The position numbers were made by a program, and so were the translations under genes. The notes under the pieces are model-generated. The model was not told the origin of the DNA and ran no database searches. It saw nothing but the letters and a program-made list of their open reading frames with translations. DNA of 64,000 nt, from positions 2,356,001-2,420,000 of the forward strand of contig NZ_CP064056.1 of assembly GCF_015775975.1 (NCBI RefSeq), written 5' to 3'. This DNA is from Staphylococcus lloydii (GTDB lineage: Bacteria; Bacillota; Bacilli; Staphylococcales; Staphylococcaceae). Below, one piece after another: positions 1 through 8,552 of the stretch; position 1 is the first letter of the stretch, and the number at the start of each line of letters is the position of its first letter.

Positions 1-2
1 CT

Positions 3-251
3 GGTCGTAATATCGGACAAGACATTATGGGAACGATGACAAACATCCTATTATTTTCTTACTTGTCAGGTAGTTTACCGATGATATTACTCTATATTAA
101 AAACGCCAATACCATCACTTATACATTATCAATGAATTGGTCCTTAGAAGTAGCACGAGCGATTACTGGTGGTATAGGTATCGTCCTAACAATCCCTGTA
201 ACCATCTTACTAATGCAATTTGTTCATAAATTGAGAGGGGCGAAACAATGA
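3..251 (+). CDS. YibE/F-family membrane protein, C-terminal part (truncated by window edge)
   Basis: The reading frame is open from the first complete codon of the window. It shows the family signature G-R-N-I-G-x-D-I-M-G-T-M-T-N followed by two hydrophobic membrane segments, so the ATG at base 27 is internal and not a start. YibE/F proteins are multi-pass membrane proteins of unknown transport or regulatory role. Its stop overlaps the start of the next gene by the ATGA arrangement, so the two are translationally coupled. The family call rests on the signature and the paired arrangement. Function is not known. Confidence 0.75.
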   Translation, partial: GRNIGQDIMGTMTNILLFSYLSGSLPMILLYIKNANTITYTLSMNWSLEVARAITGGIGIVLTIPVTILLMQFVHKLRGAKQ

Positions 252-1033
252 ATGCAATAACTATTTTAGCCGTTATTCTCTTTGCATTGATGATTATATT
301 TGGTGGCAAAAAAGGGTTAGTTTCATTTTTAACGTTGTTTTTAAACTTTGTAATTCTTTTATTCGCTATCATTTTCATCGTATTAGGTGCACCTGTCTAT
401 ATCGTAACCGTAATTTTTTGTATTGCAGTTGCTGCCTGTAACTTATTCGTACTTAATAGTTACAATATCAAAACTAAGGCCGCCTTTTACGCTACAATAT
501 TAACAACTATCATTTTAATCGCCGGTATCTACCTATCTGTTTCTATAGGTCATTTACAAGGATTCACGACAGAACAACAAGACGAAACGTATGTATTTTC
601 GATGAACATAGGTGTCGACATGGTTAAATTTATGGTCTTCACTGTTTTATTAGCCGTGATTGCAGCTGTGATCGACTTGGCAATAACGATAAGTTCGCCT
701 ATTTATGAATTGTATGAAACGAATAATAATTTATCACAGGCTGATTTGTTCCATTCCGGCATGCGTGTAGGTCGAGAAATTTTAGCTACTTCAGCCAACA
801 CGATTTATCTCGCCTATTTCGGTGGCCAATTAACGTTATTCTTTTGGTTTTTTAAATTGAATTATTCGTTCGGCCACATTATAAACTCTAAAATTTTCGT
901 TCAAGAATTTGTATCTATTATATTAGGCGGGATTGCAGTGGCAATTAGCATACCGATTACAGCTTGGCTAACTGCCAAAATGATTAAATCTAGCAAACAC
1001 CCCATACAAACTACAGAAGAATATAACGAATAA
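248..1033 (+). CDS. second YibE/F-family multi-pass membrane protein
   Basis: This 261-residue protein is almost entirely hydrophobic, with about six to seven predicted membrane segments. It lies in the order YibE/F-YibE/F known from other Firmicutes. It overlaps the upstream paralogue by four bases (ATGA), which suggests the two proteins are made in fixed ratio and may form a hetero-oligomer. It has the family-like stretch around S-G-M-R-V-G-R-E-I-L-A-T-S-A-N-T near residues 170-185, which corresponds to the GRN-GTDMMGTMTNT signature of the partner. The gene ends at a strong bidirectional terminator. The biological role is unknown. Confidence 0.7.
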   Translation: MNAITILAVILFALMIIFGGKKGLVSFLTLFLNFVILLFAIIFIVLGAPVYIVTVIFCIAVAACNLFVLNSYNIKTKAAFYATILTTIILIAGIYLSVSIGHLQGFTTEQQDETYVFSMNIGVDMVKFMVFTVLLAVIAAVIDLAITISSPIYELYETNNNLSQADLFHSGMRVGREILATSANTIYLAYFGGQLTLFFWFFKLNYSFGHIINSKIFVQEFVSIILGGIAVAISIPITAWLTAKMIKSSKHPIQTTEEYNE

Positions 1034-1065
1034 AAAAACCAAGATATTAATATCTTGGTTTTTGT
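1034..1065. terminator. bidirectional terminator between yibEF pair and amt
   Basis: An inverted repeat with arms AACCAAGATAT/ATATCTTGGTT is flanked by A and T runs. It serves the plus-strand membrane gene and the minus-strand ammonium transporter, which converge here. Confidence 0.85.
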
Positions 1066-1067
1066 TC

Positions 1068-2312
1068 TTAATAACGTCTATTTAATTTGTTTAATTCTCC
1101 ATTAAAATAAGCATTTTCACCGTGCACTATGCTATCCAAACCTTTTTCTTCTTCCACTTCTGAAGTACCAAGCTCAGTTACAAAACTAATAACTTTAGCG
1201 ATACAATACGTCACTACACCACTAAACACAATCGTCGCAATTACGGCAACAATTTGTACGACTAGCGCCATAATATTACCGCCAAAGATGACACCGTTAC
1301 TTATAGAGCTATTTACACTATGAGATTGAAACACCGCCGTTAAAATCGCTCCGACTACACCACCAATACCATGAATTCCGAAGGCATCTAATGCATCATT
1401 ATATTTCAATTTAACTTTGATATAATTAATTGCAAAATAACAGCATACACCACCGATGATAGCAATAATAATTGCACTGCCATAACTCACAAATCCAGCT
1501 GCAGGTGTAATAGCTACTAGACCAGCTAACATTCCAGATAACATACCTATGAGACTTGCCGTTCTTTTCTGAACGTATTCTACAATAGACCAACCAAGGG
1601 CACCCGCGCTTGCTGCTAGTACCGTGTTAACGAATGAAGTTAATGCGATCGAATCAAAAGTATAAGCACTTCCTACGTTAAAACCATACCAGCCTAACCA
1701 AACAAATATGCCTCCAATTAACGTAATAACTAAATTATGTGGTGGTCGTTTATCGAAATTCTTCCCAGCACCTATCATGACTGCCAGTACTAACCCCGAA
1801 ACCCCTGAAGATATATGTACTACTGTTCCGCCAGCATAATCGATAGCACCAATATGATCAATCCAGCCACCGCCCCAAACCCAGTGTGCTACAGGGCTAT
1901 AAACGAGCAATACCCAACAAAAAACAAATATTAAATAAGGAATAAATTTCATCTTTTCGGCTATGGAACCAGACAAAATTGAGACTGCTATGGTACAAAA
2001 CATTAATTGGAACAACATGAATAAGGCTAAAGGGACATGTGGAGATAAGTCTTTTTGAACGTCGAACCCAACATGATTTAATCCTAAATATGTAAGATCT
2101 CCAAAGAGCGCATTCCCTTGACCAAAACTAAAAGAAAACCCGGCAATCACCCACGCAAATGTAACAATAACAATGGCAGACATACTTTGCATCACCGTAT
2201 TCAAAACGTTTTTCGATTGTACTAAACCACCATAAAACAGACTTAAACCCGGTGTCATCAACCAGACAAGTAACGTGCACAAAAATAAGAATAATGTATC
2301 ATAAACACTCAT
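1068..2312 (-). CDS. amt: ammonium transporter (Amt family)
   Basis: A trimeric-channel-type NH4+/NH3 transporter of 414 residues with about eleven membrane segments. Family hallmarks are visible: the N-terminal M-T-P-G-L-S-L-F-Y-G-G-L-V motif, the segment around V-A-H-W-V-W-G-G-G-W, the D-Y-A-G-G-T-V-V-H motif, and the late D-A-F-G-I-H-G-I-G-G motif that supplies a pore histidine. The preferred start is the ATG at 2312, preceded by an AAGGAG site. A longer frame to 2363 lacks a site and is probably untranslated. No glnK gene is adjacent. Confidence 0.93.
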   Translation of the reverse strand: MSVYDTLFLFLCTLLVWLMTPGLSLFYGGLVQSKNVLNTVMQSMSAIVIVTFAWVIAGFSFSFGQGNALFGDLTYLGLNHVGFDVQKDLSPHVPLALFMLFQLMFCTIAVSILSGSIAEKMKFIPYLIFVFCWVLLVYSPVAHWVWGGGWIDHIGAIDYAGGTVVHISSGVSGLVLAVMIGAGKNFDKRPPHNLVITLIGGIFVWLGWYGFNVGSAYTFDSIALTSFVNTVLAASAGALGWSIVEYVQKRTASLIGMLSGMLAGLVAITPAAGFVSYGSAIIIAIIGGVCCYFAINYIKVKLKYNDALDAFGIHGIGGVVGAILTAVFQSHSVNSSISNGVIFGGNIMALVVQIVAVIATIVFSGVVTYCIAKVISFVTELGTSEVEEEKGLDSIVHGENAYFNGELNKLNRRY

Positions 2313-2410
2313 TGCATCCACTCCTTTGTTTTGGATAATACAATGGCGTTTAGCTAATAGCAAAAATGAGTCATGAAATGTTACTTAATGTGTAACATTT
2401 CATGACATGG

Positions 2411-2878
2411 CTATATAGTATATTTTAAAATATGTACTGGTTTACCTTCTAAATCAGCATCTCCTACATAACAATAATCACATTTCTTATATAGTTGTAA
2501 TGCGACTTCATTGTCGGTATTTACCGTTAAATAAATTTCATCTACCGTCGGAAATGTATCAGCAATATACACCGGTAAATTTTCAATTACAGCTTTACCA
2601 ACGCCTCTTCCTCTGAATTCGCTGTCTACACTAAAAGACCTGAAGAAAATAGCATTTGGATTATCTGTATAAGGTTTAACCCCTTCTCCGATATGTAGCG
2701 TAAAAAAGGCGACACACTGCTGATTATCGTTAAAGACTAATGTTGGAAATCTTTCTGAATTTTTTTGTGCTAACTGGATGTTTTCCGCAGGTGTCTTTGT
2801 AAAACGTCTATCACTTTCGACAATATTGAAGTTCTTAATATAGCGCCATGATGACAATGTGTATTTTGTAAACATCAT
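2411..2878 (-). CDS. GNAT-family N-acetyltransferase
   Basis: A 155-residue acetyltransferase-like protein. The acetyl-CoA-binding motif A is visible as the segment S-E-F-R-G-R-G-V-G-K-A-V-I-E (R/Q-x-x-G-x-G/A), followed by the typical N-x-x-A-x-x-L-Y-x-x-x-G/C motif B (N-D-N-E-V-A-L-Q-L-Y-K-K-C). An AGGTGG site precedes the ATG at 2878. A GTG nine bases earlier is the alternative start. It begins directly after the Nudix gene, so the two form an operon. It resembles the GNAT gene at 7.8-8.2 kb in length and order of motifs. The substrate is unknown. Confidence 0.8.
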   Translation of the reverse strand: MMFTKYTLSSWRYIKNFNIVESDRRFTKTPAENIQLAQKNSERFPTLVFNDNQQCVAFFTLHIGEGVKPYTDNPNAIFFRSFSVDSEFRGRGVGKAVIENLPVYIADTFPTVDEIYLTVNTDNEVALQLYKKCDYCYVGDADLEGKPVHILKYTI

Positions 2879-2887
2879 ATTATCCAC

Positions 2888-3274
2888 CTACGCTTTCTCA
2901 ATTTGTTCTATCCATGTTAATACGGCAGGTGCAATGTGTTCCGTTTCTGATTTCGACATCCATTTTACAGCCGTAATTTCATTGCACGAACGTATATTTT
3001 CCCAATCTATTGTATCTGTAGTCTTATAACAAATAAGTTTGGTTAATGTATTTTTTTGCGGATAAGCTTCGCCGATCACTGTATTAATATAACTCAATTT
3101 ATTAGGATTGAGCGTCACATTTAATTCTTCATCAATTTCACGGATGAGTGCTTGTTCATAAGTTTCGCCTTCTTCAATTTTTCCTCCTGGAAAATAATAC
3201 TTCGCCCTATCTCTCGCTTGAACGAGTAATAAGGCATCACCCTTTTCAACTACTAAACATACACAAGTTATCAT
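2888..3274 (-). CDS. Nudix hydrolase
   Basis: A 128-residue protein with a nearly complete Nudix box (G-x5-E-x7-R-E-x-x-E-E) at residues ~29-51: G-G-K-I-E-E-G-E-T...R-E-I-D-E-E-L. This motif binds the metal ion and diphosphate of nucleoside-diphosphate-linked substrates, so the protein is a pyrophosphohydrolase. The substrate (oxidised nucleotides, NDP-sugars or cofactors) cannot be read from the sequence. It is co-transcribed with the downstream GNAT gene. Confidence 0.88.
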   Translation of the reverse strand: MITCVCLVVEKGDALLLVQARDRAKYYFPGGKIEEGETYEQALIREIDEELNVTLNPNKLSYINTVIGEAYPQKNTLTKLICYKTTDTIDWENIRSCNEITAVKWMSKSETEHIAPAVLTWIEQIEKA

Positions 3275-3441
3275 TATTACCCCTCATTTATATCTCAATT
3301 ATTTTTACACTGTTATAAGTTATGTTATCATATTGTCTTGTAAAAATGAGATATAGCGTATTTAATATTATCTATGATTAAACTAAATATTTATATAATT
3401 TTAAACATTAATCCACAGTAATATCAGGAGGTTATAACAAA

Positions 3442-3708
3442 ATGGCTATAAAAAATAACATTAATCGCATATCAAACGCAGTGAATTTTGCTGGTATAGC
3501 GATTGATGGTTTCAACTGGTATGCCTATCATTCTAGAAATAAAAAGTTATTATACGCTAGTATGGCAATATCTACTATAGGTGCTACTTTAGACTTTTAT
3601 ACAGCTTTAAAGTCTCCGAAAAAATTTGCTAAAGTATTTTCAACGTTTACTTTTGCTAGCACATTGTTAACTACGGCTAAACGTATTAAATCTTTACGTA
3701 ACGATTAA
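3442..3708 (+). CDS. conserved small hypothetical protein
   Basis: An 88-residue basic protein with a strong AGGAGG site ten bases before the ATG. It has two weakly hydrophobic stretches (residues ~30-50 and 65-80) and many lysines. I recognise no domain. It is a single-gene unit, facing the autolysin gene and sharing its terminator. Confidence 0.65.
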   Translation: MAIKNNINRISNAVNFAGIAIDGFNWYAYHSRNKKLLYASMAISTIGATLDFYTALKSPKKFAKVFSTFTFASTLLTTAKRIKSLRND

Positions 3709-3752
3709 AAAGCAGTTTATTTAGCTTAAAGCTAAATAAACTGCTTTTTAAT
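3708..3752. terminator. bidirectional terminator between 3442 gene and sle1
   Basis: Long perfect arms (AAAAGCAGTTTATTTAGCTT and its complement) around a tiny loop, with A and T runs outside. It ends both convergent genes. Confidence 0.9.
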
Positions 3753-3755
3753 ATC

Positions 3756-4742
3756 TTAGTGAATAAATTTGTAACTAGAAACTTGTGTTGCTGGAATTGT
3801 TCTAAATGTTTTAGTTCCTGGCGCAGCACTATAGTTCATTTCTGAAACATAAATGCTTCCATCACTATTTACACGTTCAACGAACGCTACATGTCCATAA
3901 TAACCAGCATCTGTTTGCAAAATAGAACCTACTGTAGCACGATGATCTACTGTATAACCATCTTGTGCAGCTGCTGTATCCCAATTGTTCGCATTCCACC
4001 AATATGTACTAATGCCTTTGCCAACTTCAGCACGTCTATTGAATACATGCCATGTACATTGTCCCCAATCATATAAATTAGCATGATTGAATATAGGTGT
4101 ATTATAACCAGATGAAGCAGTAGATGATCCAGTTTTAGTTGTTGTACTTGTACCAGGTACTTTTAATTTTTGACCTGGATAAATAATAAAGTTAGATAAA
4201 CCATTTAGTGATTGGATCTTTTGGTATGTTGTACCATATTTTGATGCGATCACTGATAAAGTATCTCCAGATTTAACTGTGTATGTAGATGTACTAGCTG
4301 TACTCGTAGTCTTAGCAGGTGTGTTCGTAGTTGTAGTTGTTGCAGTACCAGATACTTTTAACTTTTGTCCCGGATAAATAACTGTAGTCTTCAAACCATT
4401 AAGTGACATTAATTTTTGATAAGTTGTACCATATTTTGACGCAACTGCAGATAATGAATCCCCTGATTTAACTGTGTATGTTTTAGCGGTTGATGTAGTA
4501 GTTGTAGTACTCTTTGTACTTGTAGTACCCGAAACAGTAAGCACCTGATTTGGAAAAATCACATTTGAAGTTAACTTGTTTAATGATTTTAACTTACTTA
4601 CTGATATTTTATATTTATCTGCGATCGACCATAAAGAGTCCCCACTTTTTACTTTATAAGTAGTAGCGGCATCCGCATTCGTTGCTGCTACAGCAGCTAG
4701 TGCACTAGTCCCAAAAATAGTAGCTATAATTTTTTTATGCAA
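3756..4742 (-). CDS. sle1: secreted cell-wall hydrolase with three LysM repeats and a CHAP domain (Sle1/Aaa-like autolysin)
   Basis: A 328-residue secreted protein: signal peptide (residues 1-25, ending A-D-A-A), then three LysM domains (about 28-71, 88-131 and 152-195, each starting Y-x-V-K-S-G-D-x-L/S). Ser/Thr-rich linkers join them, and a C-terminal CHAP domain occupies about 210-328. CHAP residues are visible: the catalytic Cys in G-Q-C-T-W and the His in Y-G-H-V-A-F-V. LysM binds peptidoglycan glycans and CHAP cleaves the stem peptide or amide bond, so this is a daughter-cell-separation autolysin that can also bind host matrix. Length and layout match staphylococcal Sle1/Aaa. A WalR-like box lies upstream. 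Confidence 0.93.
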   Translation of the reverse strand: MHKKIIATIFGTSALAAVAATNADAATTYKVKSGDSLWSIADKYKISVSKLKSLNKLTSNVIFPNQVLTVSGTTSTKSTTTTTSTAKTYTVKSGDSLSAVASKYGTTYQKLMSLNGLKTTVIYPGQKLKVSGTATTTTTNTPAKTTSTASTSTYTVKSGDTLSVIASKYGTTYQKIQSLNGLSNFIIYPGQKLKVPGTSTTTKTGSSTASSGYNTPIFNHANLYDWGQCTWHVFNRRAEVGKGISTYWWNANNWDTAAAQDGYTVDHRATVGSILQTDAGYYGHVAFVERVNSDGSIYVSEMNYSAAPGTKTFRTIPATQVSSYKFIH

Positions 4743-4835
4743 AATTCAGTCCTCCCAAACTTGTATTTTTCACGATTCACTTTTACTCACATTCATATTA
4801 TACAACTTTTATTTTGACATTAGTGTATTATTTAT

Positions 4836-4852
4836 ATGACATTATTATTACA
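4836..4852 (-). promoter_or_regulatory. candidate WalR-binding box upstream of sle1
   Basis: On the minus strand TGTAAT-AATAA-TGTCAT matches the WalR consensus TGTWAH-N5-TGTWAH at 11 of 12 fixed positions. It lies about 95 bp upstream of the sle1 start and upstream of a TATAAT box at 4794-4800. WalKR control of autolysins is established in staphylococci; binding here is inferred. Confidence 0.55.
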
Positions 4853-4978
4853 ATGGTTCGCAAAGCTAAAAAAAATATTTTCTTTTTTTATTGTGTTAAA
4901 CAATTTTACTTTTTTTAAAAGTTAATCATATCATATGACTCTAATGCTTCTTAATATAGGTTTTTTATTAAATTTCAT

Positions 4979-5012
4979 AAAAAAAAGTGAAGGTTCGCCC
5001 TTCACTTTTTTT
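4979..5012. terminator. metQ terminator
   Basis: Inverted repeat AAGTGAAGG-ttcg-CCTTCACTT flanked by long A and T runs, directly after the metQ stop on the minus strand. Confidence 0.9.
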
Positions 5013-5017
5013 ACATA

Positions 5018-5857
5018 TTATTTTGCTAATCGTTGCTCAATTTCTTTAATTTCTTGTTGAGATAAATCGACTGATTTTTCGCCATCTTTCGTATCTTCTT
5101 TAAGTGCCTTTTGCGCTTCTTTAGAGTGATATAACTTAATTATTTCTTTATACGTTTTATTATCTTTATCTTTATCATTTATAGCAATTACGTTTATATA
5201 CGGTTCAACCGCTTTAGATGAAGTTTTCTCTTGGAATAATGGGTCTTTTTTCGGATCTAATCCCGCTTTTGATGCAACGCCATTATTAATTACTGATAAA
5301 TCAACATCTGATAACGCACGCGCCGTTTGTTGCGCATCTACTGCTTTTATTTTCAAATGCTTAGGATTATCTTTAATATCTTTAATAGATCCTGTTAAAC
5401 CGAAACCTTTGTCTAATTTTATTAACCCAGCAGCTTCTAATAACTTCAATGAACGTGCTTGATTAGACACGTCATTAGGAACAATAACTTTGGCTCCATT
5501 TTTCACATTTTTGATATCTTTTATTTTATCAGAATAAATTCCAAGCGGAGCTAGAACCGTAGTACTAGCAGCAGAAATTTTAGCATTTTTATGCGATTTT
5601 TTATATTCATTTAAGAATGCAAAGTGTTGGAATGCATTCATATCGATGTCCCCATCACTTAATGCTTTATTAGGCACGTTATAGTCTGAGAATTGCTTGA
5701 TTTCTAAATCAATATCTTTATCTTTGGCTAATTCTTTTACTTTTTCCCATGCCTTAGTATCATTTGATGCAACGCCTACAGTTACCTTTTCTTTCCCACC
5801 TGAACAAGCAGCTAAAACAACCAATGCTGCGACGACTAAAAATAATAATTTCTTCAT
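5018..5857 (-). CDS. metQ: methionine ABC transporter substrate-binding lipoprotein MetQ
   Basis: A 279-residue lipoprotein of the NlpA/MetQ family. The signal peptide ends in lipobox L-A-A-C at residues ~15-18, so the mature protein is lipid-anchored outside the membrane. Typical NlpA features follow: V-G-V-A-S-N-D near the start, the I-V-P-N-D-x-S-N-Q-A-R-x-L-x-L-L segment, and a late V-I-N-N-G motif. It is the third gene of a metN-metI-metQ operon and delivers L- or D-methionine to the permease. Confidence 0.93.
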   Translation of the reverse strand: MKKLLFLVVAALVVLAACSGGKEKVTVGVASNDTKAWEKVKELAKDKDIDLEIKQFSDYNVPNKALSDGDIDMNAFQHFAFLNEYKKSHKNAKISAASTTVLAPLGIYSDKIKDIKNVKNGAKVIVPNDVSNQARSLKLLEAAGLIKLDKGFGLTGSIKDIKDNPKHLKIKAVDAQQTARALSDVDLSVINNGVASKAGLDPKKDPLFQEKTSSKAVEPYINVIAINDKDKDNKTYKEIIKLYHSKEAQKALKEDTKDGEKSVDLSQQEIKEIEQRLAK

Positions 5858-5877
5858 TACGCATGTCCCCTATATAT

Positions 5878-6537
5878 TTAATTTCTTCTAATTTTTTTAG
5901 ACAAATAATTTCCTAATGACTGGATAATTTGAACTATAATAACTAACACAACTACTGTAATAATAATGACTAATGTATCAAAACGTTGGTAGCCATAGAC
6001 AAGAGCTAAATCACCAATACCTCCGCCACCAACAGCACCAGCCATAGCTGTACCGCCAATCAAACCAATTATTGCCGTCGTAATGGCTAATATTAATGAA
6101 CCGAGCGCTTCTGGCAATAAGAAATGCCATATAATTTGAATAGGAGAAGCTCCCATAGCTTTAGCCGCTTCTACAATACCATCATCAACTTCTAATAGTG
6201 AGTTTTCTACTAACCGTGCAATATAAGGTGCAACATACACAGTCAATGGTACGATTGCTGCAGTTGTACCTATAGAAGTACCTACCAATAACTTCGTAAA
6301 TGGTACGATTGCTATTAATAAGATAATAAAAGGAATAGATCTCAAAATATTGATTATTGGGTTTAAAATTTGATGAAGTACTACGTTGGGCCAAACACCG
6401 TTTTTACGTGTAACAACAAGTAATATACCCAATGGGATACCTATAATAGCACCAATTATTAATGATACAGTTACCATATAAAGCGTTTGGTATAATGCTT
6501 CAAACAATTGACTACTGTCGATACTCGATCCGAACAT
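5878..6537 (-). CDS. metI: methionine ABC transporter permease MetI
   Basis: A 219-residue permease with about five membrane segments. The inner-membrane-complex EAA loop is visible as V-E-A-A-K-A-M-G-A-S-P. The ATG at 6537 is chosen because it follows a GGAGGTG site and lies just after the metN stop. A longer frame to 6600 would overlap metN heavily and has no ribosome site. It forms the membrane channel of the MetNIQ importer. Confidence 0.92.
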   Translation of the reverse strand: MFGSSIDSSQLFEALYQTLYMVTVSLIIGAIIGIPLGILLVVTRKNGVWPNVVLHQILNPIINILRSIPFIILLIAIVPFTKLLVGTSIGTTAAIVPLTVYVAPYIARLVENSLLEVDDGIVEAAKAMGASPIQIIWHFLLPEALGSLILAITTAIIGLIGGTAMAGAVGGGGIGDLALVYGYQRFDTLVIIITVVVLVIIVQIIQSLGNYLSKKIRRN

Positions 6538-6538
6538 G

Positions 6539-7564
6539 TTAGTGCACCTCCTCAAATGATATTGCTTTAGTGTCAAAGTATTGTTTAATACTTTGTTCAT
6601 TAAAACTATTATCTCGTTCTATTCTTAACCACAAATAACACACCGTCTCATCTTGAATCGTAGACATTGATGAGAATAAAATATTAACATTTAAATGATA
6701 ATGTCGGGTAAGTTCATTAATAATAGGATGATTAATTTGTGCGGAATCTAAAAATAACTTGTAGTCTTGATAATTATCGTCATCTCGGCTGTCAAAAGTT
6801 TGCTGTAACTCTTTTGAAGGTTCTGTTGAGATAACTGTCGACACAAAGTTTTTAGCCGTCTGTGTTTGAGGGTGGCTGAAAACTTGCTTAACGTCGCCTA
6901 ATTCAACTACACTACCACTTTCCATAACAGCTACTCTATTACATATTTTTTGTATTACGCCCATTTCATGGGTAATAATCAATATTGTGACACCGAACGT
7001 TTTATTAACTCGTTGTAATAAATCTAAAATTGAACTCGTTGTAGCCGGATCCAAAGCACTTGTTGCTTCGTCGCATAAAAGTATTTTAGGGTTAGTGACC
7101 AATGCACGAGCAATTGCTACACGTTGTTTTTGTCCACCCGATAATTCATCTGGGTACTGATCTTTTTTATCTGCTAAGCCAACAAAATCAAGCATTTCTT
7201 CTACTTTTTGTTTTATTTCTGATTTATTTTTTTTACTTAAAATCAGTGGCATTGCTACATTTTTGTAAACTGTTTTAGCATTTAACAAATTAAAATGTTG
7301 GAATATCATGCCAATTTGCTTCTTTACAGTACGTAATTCTTGTTCTTTATATGTATCCAACTCATGTCCATCGACTATGACTTGTCCTTTTGTGGCTCTC
7401 TCTAATTGATTGACCAATCGAACGAGTGTACTTTTACCAGCGCCACTATAACCAATTACTCCAAATATATCATTCTGCTCTACAGTAAATGACACATCTT
7501 TTAATGCGTGAATGGTCTCTTTTTTCTTATGAAATCTCTTGTCAATATTGCGAAACTCAATCAA
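6539..7564 (-). CDS. metN: methionine ABC transporter ATPase MetN
   Basis: A 341-residue ATPase. Walker A is G-Y-S-G-A-G-K-S-T (residues ~37-45), the signature is L-S-G-G-Q-K-Q-R, Walker B is I-L-L-C-D-E-A-T-S-A-L-D-P, and the switch His is I-T-H-E-M. The C-terminal NIL/ACT-like regulatory domain (about 260-341) is what allows methionine to inhibit transport in this family. The start is most likely the TTG at 7564, eight bases after GGAGG; the frame also stays open to 7579. It is the first gene of the operon. Confidence 0.92.
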   Translation of the reverse strand: MIEFRNIDKRFHKKKETIHALKDVSFTVEQNDIFGVIGYSGAGKSTLVRLVNQLERATKGQVIVDGHELDTYKEQELRTVKKQIGMIFQHFNLLNAKTVYKNVAMPLILSKKNKSEIKQKVEEMLDFVGLADKKDQYPDELSGGQKQRVAIARALVTNPKILLCDEATSALDPATTSSILDLLQRVNKTFGVTILIITHEMGVIQKICNRVAVMESGSVVELGDVKQVFSHPQTQTAKNFVSTVISTEPSKELQQTFDSRDDDNYQDYKLFLDSAQINHPIINELTRHYHLNVNILFSSMSTIQDETVCYLWLRIERDNSFNEQSIKQYFDTKAISFEEVH

Positions 7565-7610
7565 CGCTAGCACCTCCAATATTCCTTATTATTCTGATAA
7601 GATTATATGA

Positions 7611-7639
7611 ATTATATGGTATTCACTATATATCGTCAA
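7611..7639 (-). promoter_or_regulatory. metNIQ promoter
   Basis: On the minus strand TTGACG (7634-7639), exactly 17 bp, then TATAAT (7611-7616), about 47 bp upstream of the metN start. I see no S-box or T-box riboswitch in this short leader. Confidence 0.75.
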
Positions 7640-7726
7640 CACTATTTTCTGATTTTTTCGAATCTTTATTTATTCTATTTAATCTATTGCTACTTATTTC
7701 ATTAATGATGAAATTCTACATAAATA

Positions 7727-7755
7727 GGATTGGGTACTTAACAGCACCCAACCCT
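7727..7755 (-). terminator. probable terminator of the 7755-8222 GNAT gene
   Basis: Inverted repeat GGTTGGGT/ACCCAATCC just after the stop codon on the minus strand. The following T tract is weak (CCTATTTAT), so termination may be partial. Confidence 0.5.
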
Positions 7756-8222
7756 TATAAAGTTAGTTCCATAATGATTAATGTTCCTTTTTCTCCTAAT
7801 ACTCGACGACCACTATCAACAAACCCACCATATTTATATAATTTTTGTGCCGCTTGATTTTTTTCATTTACTGCCAATATCACAGTTTCTATCTCAGGAT
7901 AGTTTTGGTGCATAAAATCTGGCAGTAATGTTAATGACGCTTTGCCGTAGCCTTTACGTAAATGGCGTAAGTCGGTTGAATATGAACGCATAAGCCATGT
8001 TTGTTGATTGGGATAGTATTCGTGAAATTCATGGTCTTGCTGCAGTCCAAAATAAGTAACAATCTCATCGCAATCATTCAATAATAGCATTGGGTGATTT
8101 CTTTTACCCTGTTGCTTATATATATTTTCTAATGGACGACCAGTAAATTGAAGTTGCGCTTCAGATAACTGATAATCTTCAAGCTGTTTAAAATATGATG
8201 TGGTATATTCTATTAGTTTCAT
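7755..8222 (-). CDS. GNAT-family N-acetyltransferase
   Basis: A 155-residue acetyltransferase-like protein with motif A R-K-G-Y-G-K-A-S-L-T (R-x-G-x-G/A) near residue 95 and motif B N-E-K-N-Q-A-A-Q-K-L-Y-K-Y-G-G near 120-134. A GGAGGGC-type site precedes the start. It is probably a paralogue of the gene at 2411-2878: same length, and both carry an M/F-R-S-Y/F-S segment before motif A. The substrate is unknown. Confidence 0.75.
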   Translation of the reverse strand: MKLIEYTTSYFKQLEDYQLSEAQLQFTGRPLENIYKQQGKRNHPMLLLNDCDEIVTYFGLQQDHEFHEYYPNQQTWLMRSYSTDLRHLRKGYGKASLTLLPDFMHQNYPEIETVILAVNEKNQAAQKLYKYGGFVDSGRRVLGEKGTLIIMELTL

Positions 8223-8424
8223 TACTTTGCCCTCCTAGTATTGTTCAACAATTTAGTTTTTAATATTTGGTCCATTTTATCGCTTAGTATCTTGATTTTT
8301 CCTTCATATTTACAACAATACGAGACGCCTATAATATTGCCATTTGTTGGTGCTCATTGTTCTTGTGAAATTTCTATTTATTTACCCTTTTTTAGATATT
8401 CATAAAATATTGCCGAATACAAAA

Positions 8425-8450
8425 ACAACCTGATTATATAATCAGGTTGT
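8425..8450 (-). terminator. terminator after the small amphipathic peptide gene
   Basis: Perfect inverted repeat ACAACCTGATTATATAATCAGGTTGT with a T run (TTTTTG) on the minus strand. It lies nine bases beyond the peptide stop codon and presumably ends the lipase-peptide transcript. Confidence 0.85.
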
Positions 8451-8458
8451 TTTATAAC

Positions 8459-8524
8459 TTATGAAAATATTGATTTAAGCACTCTAAATATTGATGCTAA
8501 TAATCCCACAAAATCTCCAGTCAT
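8459..8524 (-). CDS. 21-residue amphipathic peptide, probable phenol-soluble modulin
   Basis: A very short gene with an ideal AAGGAGG site seven bases before its ATG and its own terminator nine bases after the stop. The peptide begins M-T-G-D-F-V-G-L-L-A and ends in K-S-I-F-S. Polar or small residues fall at 4, 7, 11, 14, 17, 18 and 21, and bulky hydrophobic residues fill the rest, so it forms one clean amphipathic helix with no signal peptide. Length, composition and N-terminal formyl-Met design match alpha-type phenol-soluble modulins, and it resembles PSM-mec in pattern. It sits 28 bases downstream of the lipase gene on the same strand, so co-transcription is likely. Function is inferred. 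Confidence 0.72.
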   Translation of the reverse strand: MTGDFVGLLASIFRVLKSIFS

Positions 8525-8552
8525 AGTATAGCCTCCTTATTCAAATTATTAA

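Noticed and set aside
7565..7750. SAM riboswitch or T-box upstream of metNIQ
   Set aside because: The leader after the promoter is only about 40 bases and lacks aptamer or specifier motifs.
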